Shown here piece after piece: positions 57,096-64,000 of a stretch of 64,000 nt of DNA. Below the pieces are notes generated by a model, which did no database searches, was not told the origin of the DNA, and saw only the letters and a program-made list of their open reading frames with translations. How positions within the stretch are numbered: position 1 is the stretch's first letter; every line of letters begins with the position of its first letter. The position numbers and the translations under genes were made by a program. Origin of the DNA: DATAGZ01 sp036263455 (lineage in GTDB: Bacteria; Pseudomonadota; Alphaproteobacteria; Dongiales; Dongiaceae); NCBI GenBank assembly GCA_036263455.1, contig DATAGZ010000010.1, forward strand, positions 62,001-126,000, read 5' to 3'.

Positions 57096-57569
57096 ATGAA
57101 TAACCGGTACACCTACTCCGCCCGTCCCGGCGACATCTCCAAGAAATGGATTCTGATCGATGCCGAAGGACTGGTGCTCGGTCGCCTGGCGAGCATCATC
57201 GCCATGCGCCTGCGCGGCAAGCACAAGACGCTTTATACCCCCCACATGGATTGCGGTGACAATGTCATCGTCATCAATGCCGCCAAGGTGCGGGTGACGG
57301 GTAACAAGCTTCAGGACAAGATTTTCTATTATCACACGGGGCATCCCGGTGGAATCAAGGAGCGTAGCTGGGGCAAGATCCTTGCCAGCAAGCATCCCGA
57401 GCGGCTGATCATCAAGGCCGTGGAGCGGATGGTGCCGCGCGGCCCCCTGGGCCGTCAGCAGATGAGCAATCTGCGCGTTTATCCCGGCTCCGATCATCCC
57501 CATGCCGCCCAGCAGCCGCAGAAGCTGGATGTCGCCGCCATGAATCCCAAGAATAAGAGAGCCGCCTAA
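57096..57569 (+). CDS. rplM: 50S ribosomal protein L13
   Basis: 157 residues. L13 binds early to 23S rRNA in assembly. Family blocks: WILIDAEGLVLGRLASIIA, RGKHKTLYTPHMDCGD, NKLQDKIFYYHTGHPGG and MVPRGPLGRQQMSNLRVYPG. The start at 57096 has AGGAAAGGG upstream; longer frames would run over the promoter. Its stop overlaps the rpsI start (TAATG). Confidence 0.97.
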   Translation: MNNRYTYSARPGDISKKWILIDAEGLVLGRLASIIAMRLRGKHKTLYTPHMDCGDNVIVINAAKVRVTGNKLQDKIFYYHTGHPGGIKERSWGKILASKHPERLIIKAVERMVPRGPLGRQQMSNLRVYPGSDHPHAAQQPQKLDVAAMNPKNKRAA

Positions 57570-58066
57570 TGGACAAGGAAACCCGTATCAGCAATCTCAA
57601 GGATTTGGGTCAAGCCACAGCCCGGGTCGCTGGCGAAATTGTCGACAGCGCGATCAAGCGCGAGCGCAAGATCGACAAAAGAGGCCGCGCCTATGCGACC
57701 GGCAAGCGCAAGGACGCCATCGCCCGCGTGTGGATCAAGCCGGGCAAGGGCATCATCAATATCAATGGCAGGGATTCTGCCCAATATTTTGCGCGGCCGG
57801 TGCTGCGGATGATGATCAACCAGCCCTTCAGCCTGGTCGACCGTCTCGGCCAATTCGACGTCGTCTGTACGGTGGTTGGCGGTGGACTGTCGGGGCAGGC
57901 AGGCGCTGTCCGTCACGGCATCAGCAAGGCGCTCATCCATTACGAGCCGGAGCTGCGTCCGGCCTTGAAGAAGGGTGGGTTCTTGACTCGCGATTCGCGC
58001 GTGGTTGAACGTAAGAAATACGGCCGTGCCAAGGCACGCCGGCGCTTCCAATTCTCCAAGCGCTAG
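57569..58066 (+). CDS. rpsI: 30S ribosomal protein S9
   Basis: 165 residues. The S9 core begins near residue 38 (RGRAYATGKRKDAIARVWIK) and ends with the basic tail KKYGRAKARRRFQFSKR, whose last Arg reaches the P-site tRNA. An N-terminal extension of about 35 residues is usual in alphaproteobacteria. It is cotranscribed with rplM and followed by a strong terminator. Confidence 0.97.
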   Translation: MDKETRISNLKDLGQATARVAGEIVDSAIKRERKIDKRGRAYATGKRKDAIARVWIKPGKGIININGRDSAQYFARPVLRMMINQPFSLVDRLGQFDVVCTVVGGGLSGQAGAVRHGISKALIHYEPELRPALKKGGFLTRDSRVVERKKYGRAKARRRFQFSKR

Positions 58067-58086
58067 ACATTACCGTCATGCAAGAA

Positions 58087-58117
58087 GAAAAAGGAGCCGC
58101 GCGGCTCCTTTTTCTTT
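58087..58117 (+). terminator. Rho-independent terminator of rplM-rpsI
   Basis: A perfect 28-base palindrome (58087-58114; AAAAAGGAGCCGC mirrored by GCGGCTCCTTTTT) ends in T5-C-T3. It lies 20 bases after the rpsI stop. Confidence 0.9.
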
Positions 58118-58470
58118 GGTGAAATTATACAGATAAGCAGGGGCGGTGATGACGAAAGAACTAAGACTTTCTCCTCGATGAAGGAAGGGAGTTGGGAGAT
58201 TCAGAGTTTGCGACTCCTTCCCATCGAGAGAGAAGGTACCTCGTCCGTCATGTCCGGCCTTGAGCGCTGAGACAACTGGATCGGCTATGACATGCGGTAA
58301 CTTTTCGCGTGGACGCGCCATGCCGAAAAGATCCGCGTCCGCCCGGCGACTCAGCAGGCCTTGGCCGCTGAAAATATCACCGTCTGGCCAGTGTATATCC
58401 GGCGCGACAAGACCATGGCGCCGTCACCCTGAATCGCCTAGATTGCGGCCCTTCAAGGAGTTGCTTCTTC
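58118..58470. other. Gene-free stretch before proS, possible gene remnant
   Basis: About 350 bases with no convincing gene. A plus-strand open frame at 58301-58432 (just after a TAA) encodes a protein-like tail including EKIRVRPATQQALAAENITV but has no good start. A minus-strand 81-codon frame (58076-58321) overlaps the terminator and looks random. AAGGAG before proS lies 11 bases from its ATG. A decayed gene is possible, not shown. Confidence 0.3.
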
Positions 58471-59787
58471 ATGCGCCGCAGCCGCTATTTCCTGCCCACC
58501 CTCAAAGAGACGCCGAGCGAAGCGCAGATTATTTCGCATCGTTATATGCTGCGCGCCGGCATGATCCGCCAGGCCAGCGCCGGTATCTATTCGTGGCTCC
58601 CGCTCGGATTGCGCGTGCTCAAGAAAATCGAACAGATCGTGCGCGAAGAGCAGGATGCAGCCGGGTGCCAGGAACTGCTGATGCCGACCATCCAGCCCGC
58701 CGATTTGTGGCGGGAATCGGGGCGCTACGAAGATTATGGCAAGGAGATGCTGCGCATTACCGACCGCCACGAGCGCCCGATGCTTTATGGTCCGACTAAC
58801 GAGGAACTGATAACCGATATCTTCCGTCAGGCGGTCCGCTCCTATCGGGATCTCCCCAAGATCCTCTATCACATCCAGTGGAAATTCCGCGACGAAGTTC
58901 GTCCGCGCTTTGGCGTCATGCGTGGGCGTGAATTCCTCATGAAAGACGCGTACTCTTTCGATCTCGATTATGCGGCTGCGCGGCGCTCCTATCAGAAGAT
59001 GTTCGTGGCTTATCTGCGCACATTCGCGCGCATGGGTCTCAAGGCCATCCCGATGATAGCGGATACGGGGCCTATCGGAGGCGACCTTAGCCATGAATTC
59101 ATCATTCTGGCCGCGACCGGTGAAAGCCAGGTCTTTTGCGACCGGGTGCTGATCGAACGGGATATTCTGTCACAGGACATTGATTACGAAGGTGATCTCT
59201 CGCCGCTCGTCGAAGAATGGACGCGTCATTATGCGGCCACCGATGAAAAGCACGATGCCGAAATCTTCGCGCGCCTGCCGGAAGGAAACCGGATCGAGGC
59301 GCGCGGGATAGAAGTTGGGCATATTTTCTACTTCGGGACAAAATATTCCGTACCGATGAAGGCCGAGGTTCAATCCCAGGATAGCAAGCCCGTTGCCGTT
59401 CATATGGGCTCTTACGGTATCGGCGTCTCCCGACTGGTAGGCGCGATTATTGAGGCAAGCCACGATGAGAAGGGTATCATCTGGCCCGAGAACGTTGCTC
59501 CCTTCGAGCTCGGCCTGGTCAATCTCAAGAGCGACGATATCCTGTGCCGCACGCTCTGCGATGATCTCTATGCCAAGCTGAGCGAGGCGGGGAAATCGGT
59601 GCTGTACGACGACCGAGATGAGCGCCCCGGCGCAAAATTTGCGGAAATGGACCTCATCGGGCTGCCGTGGCAGATCGTGATTGGCCCCAAGGGCACGGCA
59701 CGCGGCATGGCCGAATTGAAGAACCGCCGGAGCGGCGAGAGTATCGAGCTTTCCCTTCCGGCTCTGCTCAACCGGATCACCGCATGA
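58471..59787 (+). CDS. proS: Proline--tRNA ligase (short, alphaproteobacterial type)
   Basis: 438 residues. This class II enzyme charges tRNA-Pro. It lacks the editing INS domain found in the approximately 570-residue E. coli form, as in most alphaproteobacteria. Blocks: SHRYMLRAGMIRQASAGIYS, PTNEELITD, QWKFRDEVRPRFGVMRGREF and VAVHMGSYGIGVSRLVGAII, with the anticodon domain after about 345. Followed by lolC with a four-base overlap. Confidence 0.96.
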   Translation: MRRSRYFLPTLKETPSEAQIISHRYMLRAGMIRQASAGIYSWLPLGLRVLKKIEQIVREEQDAAGCQELLMPTIQPADLWRESGRYEDYGKEMLRITDRHERPMLYGPTNEELITDIFRQAVRSYRDLPKILYHIQWKFRDEVRPRFGVMRGREFLMKDAYSFDLDYAAARRSYQKMFVAYLRTFARMGLKAIPMIADTGPIGGDLSHEFIILAATGESQVFCDRVLIERDILSQDIDYEGDLSPLVEEWTRHYAATDEKHDAEIFARLPEGNRIEARGIEVGHIFYFGTKYSVPMKAEVQSQDSKPVAVHMGSYGIGVSRLVGAIIEASHDEKGIIWPENVAPFELGLVNLKSDDILCRTLCDDLYAKLSEAGKSVLYDDRDERPGAKFAEMDLIGLPWQIVIGPKGTARGMAELKNRRSGESIELSLPALLNRITA

Positions 59788-61028
59788 TTTTCGCGGGCTA
59801 TGAAAGCTGGCTCGCTCTGCGCTATTTGCGGGCCCGCCGCCAGGAAGGATTTATTTCGGTGATCGCCGGCTTCTCCCTGGTCGGAATAGCCTTGGGGGTT
59901 GCGACGCTCATCGTGGTGATGTCGGTGATGAATGGGTTTCACCTCGAACTCGTGCGCCGCATTGTCGGCCTCAACGGTCATTTGACGGTGACGAGCACCG
60001 GACCGATGACGAACTATGCCGCCCTGACCGAGAAGATCGCGGGCATACCCGGTGTAGTCGCCGCCAATCCCCTCGTCGAGGGACAGGTCTTCGTCAACGC
60101 CCATGGGGCGGGAACCGGGGCGGTGATGCGCGGCATGCGGCCGATGGATTTTCGTGCCCGCAAAGCCATCGCCGACCATCTGGTCGGGGGGTCGCTCGCG
60201 GATTTCTCAGGGGAAGATCCCGTCGCAATCGGCGTTGCCATGGCCCAGCGGCTCGCAGTGGGCGTAGGAGATGAGATTACCGTCATTACGCCGCGTCTCC
60301 AGGCGACCATGATGGGCGCGCTGCCGCGCATCGCTTCCTACCGTGTCGCGGCGATATTCGACGTCGGCATGTACGAATATAACAGCGCCTTTCTCTATGT
60401 GCCGATAGAGGCGGCACAGCTCCTCTTCAAACTACCCGACGCCGCGACCGGCATCGAGATCGTGGCGCGCTCGCCCGACCAGGTGCCGGCCATCGGCCGC
60501 GAACTGCTGCACTTGCTCGATGACACCTACGCGATCACCGATTGGCAGCGCGCCAATGCGAGCCTGGTGAATGCCGTCAAGGTCGAGCGCAATGTGATGT
60601 TTCTCATTTTGACCCTGATCATCGTCGTGGCCGCGTTCAATATCATCTCCAGCCAAATTATGCTGGTGAAGGAAAAGGCCCGCAATATCGCGATCCTGCG
60701 GACGATGGGGGCGAGCCGTGCCTCGATTTTGCGCATCTTCCTCTTGACCGGTTCGGTGACCGGCATCCTCGGGACGTGCGTCGGAACTGCGTTGGGCATC
60801 GCTTTTGCGAAGAATATCGACACTATCCGTCGCGGGCTGGAGAGTTTCACCGGCACGACATTGTTCGACCAGACCATCTATTTTCTTTCCCAATTGCCTG
60901 CCTTGGTCGAGCCCGCCGACGTCGCGCTGATCGCGGCCATGGCCTTTTCGCTCTCGGTCCTGGCGTCCCTCTATCCGGCCTGGCGGGCGGCACGGCTCGA
61001 CCCCGTTACGGCGCTCCGCTATGAATGA
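59784..61028 (+). CDS. lolC: Lipoprotein-releasing ABC permease LolC/LolE
   Basis: 414 residues with four membrane helices: one at about 25-50, three after 270. A large periplasmic domain lies between. The start YESWLALRYLRARRQEGFIS and VMNGFHLELVRRIVGLNGHL is diagnostic. A single LolC/E gene suggests one permease type, which would act as a homodimer (LolF-like in concept), extracting lipoproteins for LolA. The ATG overlaps the proS stop; lolD overlaps its end by eight bases. Confidence 0.94.
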   Translation: MIFAGYESWLALRYLRARRQEGFISVIAGFSLVGIALGVATLIVVMSVMNGFHLELVRRIVGLNGHLTVTSTGPMTNYAALTEKIAGIPGVVAANPLVEGQVFVNAHGAGTGAVMRGMRPMDFRARKAIADHLVGGSLADFSGEDPVAIGVAMAQRLAVGVGDEITVITPRLQATMMGALPRIASYRVAAIFDVGMYEYNSAFLYVPIEAAQLLFKLPDAATGIEIVARSPDQVPAIGRELLHLLDDTYAITDWQRANASLVNAVKVERNVMFLILTLIIVVAAFNIISSQIMLVKEKARNIAILRTMGASRASILRIFLLTGSVTGILGTCVGTALGIAFAKNIDTIRRGLESFTGTTLFDQTIYFLSQLPALVEPADVALIAAMAFSLSVLASLYPAWRAARLDPVTALRYE

Positions 61029-61737
61029 AGAAGCACCTGTCGGGCCGACCCTGGAATTGCGGGGTATAAGGCAAAGCTTCGGCGGCGATGCCGGATTGCT
61101 CGAAGTCATTCGCGACGCCAACCTCGCTATTCGGCCGGGCGAGTGCGTGGCTCTGGTCGGTCCCTCGGGCTCGGGAAAATCGACCTTGCTGCATATCGCC
61201 GGGCTACTGGAAAAACCGCGCGCGGGGCAGATCCTGATTGCTGGCATGACGCCAGCCAGCGACGAGCAGGCGACCGAGTTGCGGCGGAAATATATGGGTT
61301 TCGTCTATCAATACCATCACCTGTTGCCGGAATTCTCCGCCGAGGAGAACGTCATTTTACCTCAGATGATCCTGGGACGCGCGCGCGCCATTGCCCGTGC
61401 CCGGGCGATAGCCCTGCTCGAGCGGGTCGGCCTGGGCGAGCGCCTGAACCACCGTCCGGCGCAGCTTTCGGGAGGCGAGCAGCAGCGGGTGGCCATCGCG
61501 CGCGCGCTGGCCAACGGGCCGGCCGTGATCCTTGCCGATGAGCCGACTGGCAATCTGGACGTCGATACCGCCGACCGCGTGTTCGTCCAACTGATGGGGC
61601 TGGTGCGCGAACAGAAGGTGGCGGCGCTGATCGCCACCCACAATCTCGATCTTGCCCAGCGCATGGACCGCATCCTGACCATCGACCATGGGGTCTTGGT
61701 CGAACGCCATAAAAGCGGAGTTTTCCCCCGCTATTGA
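61021..61737 (+). CDS. lolD: Lipoprotein-releasing ABC ATPase LolD
   Basis: 238 residues. Walker A GPSGSGKS, signature LSGGEQQRVAIARAL, Walker B VILADEPTGNLD and the Lol/MacB-type Q-loop region MGFVYQYHHLLPEFSAEENV are all present. It powers LolC. The start is an ATG inside the end of lolC. Confidence 0.95.
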   Translation: MNEEAPVGPTLELRGIRQSFGGDAGLLEVIRDANLAIRPGECVALVGPSGSGKSTLLHIAGLLEKPRAGQILIAGMTPASDEQATELRRKYMGFVYQYHHLLPEFSAEENVILPQMILGRARAIARARAIALLERVGLGERLNHRPAQLSGGEQQRVAIARALANGPAVILADEPTGNLDVDTADRVFVQLMGLVREQKVAALIATHNLDLAQRMDRILTIDHGVLVERHKSGVFPRY

Positions 61738-61778
61738 AAGGCTCGCATCACGCGCACCGTCGCGATATTATTCCCTCG

Positions 61779-64000
61779 ATGCCTTACGCCGATTTTGTCC
61801 ACCTGCGCACACATTCCTCGTACTCTCTGTCGGAAGGGGCTTTGCATCCCAAGGAGTTGGTCGAGCAATGCCGCCGCGAGCGGATGCCCGCCATCGCCGT
61901 CACCGATACGGGTAACCTTTTCGGCGCCATGGAATTCTCCTCGGCCGCCAAGGAAGCGGGCGTGCAACCGATCATCGGCTGTCAGGTATCGATCGAGCGC
62001 GAAGACGGCGCGCGCGGCTCCGATCAATTGGTCCTCCTCGTGCAGAACGAGGCAGGTTATGAGCATCTGCTTCACCTTATTAACCGCTCTTTTGGCGAGC
62101 GGGACGACGGGCATTTCCACCTCTCCTGGCTTGAGGGTCACAGTGCCGGGTTGATCGCGCTGAGCGGGGGACCGGGTGGAGCGATGGGCCGGCTCATCGG
62201 ATCGGGACAGGATGCCCGTCCGCTCCTTGACCGGCTCACGGCGATTTTTCCTGGGCGGTTCTATATAGAATTGCAACGTCATTATCTGGCCGAGGAAGCG
62301 CGGATCGAGGCCACGCTGCTCGAGCTTGCCTATGCAACCGGAATCCCGCTGGTCGCCACCAATGATGTCTATTTCGGCGACGAGGCCATGCATGAGGCTC
62401 AGGACGTGCTGCTCTGCATCGCCGAAGGCCGTCATGTCGCGGAACAGGAGCGGCGGCGGTTGACGCGCGATCATCGCTTCAAATCGGCGGCGGAAATGCG
62501 CGCCTTGTTCGCCGACATTCCCGAAGCCTGCGACAATACTCTGGTAGTGGCGCAGCGTTGCGCCTTCGTCCCGCCCGCGCGCAAGCCGATCCTGCCCGCC
62601 TTCGCGAGCCAGGCCGGCATGGATGAGGCGTCGCTCCTCGAAAAAGAAGCGCGCGCCGGGCTCGAACGTCGCTTTGAAGAGCTGAACATCATGGGCGAGC
62701 GGCAGCATGCCTATCGCGAACGCCTGGGCTACGAACTCGGCGTCATCGCACAGATGGGTTTCCCGGGCTATTTCCTGATCGTCGCCGATTTCATCACCTG
62801 GGCGAAACGCCAGGGGATACCCGTCGGCCCTGGCCGCGGTTCCGGCGTGGGGTCGGTTGTTGCCTGGGCCTTGACGATCACCAATCTCGATCCGCTGCGC
62901 TGGGGGTTGCTGTTCGAGCGCTTTCTCAATCCCGAGCGCATTTCCATGCCCGATTTCGACGTCGATTTCTGTCAGGAGCGGCGTGACGAGGTGATCCGTT
63001 ACGTGCGCGAGCGCTATGGCAGCGACCGCGTGGCGCAGATTATTACCTTCGGCAAGCTGCAGGCACGCGCCGCGCTCCGCGATGCGGGGCGTGTGCTGCA
63101 GGTCCCCTATGGCCAGGTCGATCGCCTCAGCAAGCTCGTGCCGAGCAATCCCACCAATCCGGTCACGCTGAAAAAAGCCATCGCCAACGAACCTCTGCTG
63201 GCGCAGGCCGCCGCCCAAGACGGCACCGTGCGCCGCATGCTCGACATCGCCCAGCAGATCGAAGGCCTCTACAGGAATGTGTCAACCCATGCGGCGGGCA
63301 TCGTAATCGGCGACCGCCCGCTCGAGGACCTGGTTCCGCTTTATAAAGACCCGCGCTCCTCGATGCCGGCGACCCAGTTCAACATGAAGGATGTGGAGAA
63401 GGCCGGCCTGGTAAAATTTGATTTCCTCGGCCTCAAGACCCTTTCCGTCCTCAAACGTGCCCAGACTCTGCTTGCGCGCCGAGGCATTGCGGTTGATCTC
63501 GATCACTTGCCGCTCAATGACGAAAAGACTTTCGCCATGCTCAGCCAGGGAAGCGCGACCGGCGTGTTCCAGATGGAAGGCTCGGGCATGCGCGACATGC
63601 TCAGGCGCCTGAAGCCGGATCGGTTTGAAGATTTGATCGCCGTGGTCGCTCTGTACCGTCCGGGGCCGATGGATAACATTCCGCGCTATATCGGTTGCAA
63701 GCACGGGCTGGAAGAGCACGATTATTTGGATCCCAGTCTCGAGCCGATCCTCAAGGAAACCTTCGGCATCATGGTGTATCAGGAACAGGTAATGCAGATC
63801 GCCCAGGTCCTGGCGGGCTACTCGCTCGGTTCCGCCGACCTGCTGCGGCGCGCCATGGGTAAGAAGATCAAGGAGGAGATGGAAGCGCAGCGCAAGGATT
63901 TCATTTCAGGCGCAATGCGCAACGGCGTTTCGGCCGAGCGTGCCGAGCGCATCTTCGAGCAGGTCGAAAAGTTCGCGGGCTACGGCTTCAATAAGAGCCA
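61779..64000 (+). CDS. dnaE: DNA polymerase III alpha subunit, 3' end cut by window edge
   Basis: 740 codons are visible of an expected 1,150 or so. The PHP domain is at the start (FVHLRTHSSYSLSEGALHPK). The polymerase core has GPGRGSGVGSVVAWALTI and the metal-binding PDFDVDF pair of Asp, and the last codons read KFAGYGFNKS as in E. coli DnaE. This is the replicative polymerase. The ATG at 61779 has no strong ribosome site; it is 42 bases after lolD and probably part of the same transcript (proS-lolC-lolD-dnaE). Confidence 0.97.
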   Translation, partial: MPYADFVHLRTHSSYSLSEGALHPKELVEQCRRERMPAIAVTDTGNLFGAMEFSSAAKEAGVQPIIGCQVSIEREDGARGSDQLVLLVQNEAGYEHLLHLINRSFGERDDGHFHLSWLEGHSAGLIALSGGPGGAMGRLIGSGQDARPLLDRLTAIFPGRFYIELQRHYLAEEARIEATLLELAYATGIPLVATNDVYFGDEAMHEAQDVLLCIAEGRHVAEQERRRLTRDHRFKSAAEMRALFADIPEACDNTLVVAQRCAFVPPARKPILPAFASQAGMDEASLLEKEARAGLERRFEELNIMGERQHAYRERLGYELGVIAQMGFPGYFLIVADFITWAKRQGIPVGPGRGSGVGSVVAWALTITNLDPLRWGLLFERFLNPERISMPDFDVDFCQERRDEVIRYVRERYGSDRVAQIITFGKLQARAALRDAGRVLQVPYGQVDRLSKLVPSNPTNPVTLKKAIANEPLLAQAAAQDGTVRRMLDIAQQIEGLYRNVSTHAAGIVIGDRPLEDLVPLYKDPRSSMPATQFNMKDVEKAGLVKFDFLGLKTLSVLKRAQTLLARRGIAVDLDHLPLNDEKTFAMLSQGSATGVFQMEGSGMRDMLRRLKPDRFEDLIAVVALYRPGPMDNIPRYIGCKHGLEEHDYLDPSLEPILKETFGIMVYQEQVMQIAQVLAGYSLGSADLLRRAMGKKIKEEMEAQRKDFISGAMRNGVSAERAERIFEQVEKFAGYGFNKS

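Noticed and set aside
58076..58321. 81-codon minus-strand frame after rpsI
   Set aside because: Its end lies inside the rplM-rpsI terminator palindrome and its composition looks random.
61731..63218. 495-codon minus-strand frame opposite dnaE
   Set aside because: Antisense to the conserved PHP and polymerase domains; no recognisable domain and skewed composition.
1..64000. CRISPR arrays, insertion sequences, prophage or integrase genes
   Set aside because: No regular spaced repeats, transposase or integrase motifs were seen; the tRNA-Thr gene has no integrase or second att copy nearby.

Overview
The window looks like chromosomal DNA of a motile, free-living alphaproteobacterium. The evidence is GC-rich coding DNA, a CtrA-type response regulator, a SciP-type CtrA inhibitor, a FlbD-type sigma-54 activator in a Caulobacter-like fliF operon, an approximately 438-residue ProRS, the order proS-lolC-lolD-dnaE, and promoter sites of the EcfG general-stress type. 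No rRNA, CRISPR array, insertion sequence or prophage was seen. The genus cannot be named from the sequence alone.

1-5.5 kb is a stress island. It holds small low-complexity or membrane proteins, a PRC-barrel protein, DUF3309, an ECF sigma factor, a Lon-like protease and a hemerythrin protein. Five sites of the form GGAAC-N16/17-xGTT sit in front of its genes. 5.7-10.7 kb carries alanine dehydrogenase, an omega-amino-acid aminotransferase, rsfS, nadD, tRNA-Thr and a crotonase resembling 6-oxocamphor hydrolase. 10.8-16.4 kb is a glyQ-glyS-ppdK operon, followed by a PAS_5 protein and an AT3-SGNH acyltransferase.

19.4-27.1 kb is a seven-gene operon: preT, preA, a carbamoyl-amino-acid amidohydrolase, and an ABC importer with one ATPase, two permeases and an NMT1-type binding protein. 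It fits reductive pyrimidine uptake and breakdown, but no dihydropyrimidinase gene is present. The beta-alanine it would yield could be used by the aminotransferase and alanine dehydrogenase at 5.7-8.2 kb.

27.2-45.6 kb is a flagellar and cell-cycle block: ctrA, fliIJ, fliF-fliG-fliH-fliN-flbD-flhA, sciP, and flgE-flgK-flgL-fliK-flgD. A full CtrA box lies before fliF and a sigma-54 promoter lies before flgE. FlgE, FlgK and especially FlgL are enlarged by related repeat modules.

45.7-64 kb is mostly housekeeping: a methyltransferase, ppx, aspS, rnd, bamD-recN-ligA, speB-moaD-moaE, rplM-rpsI with a strong terminator, proS-lolC-lolD, and the 5' part of dnaE running off the window.
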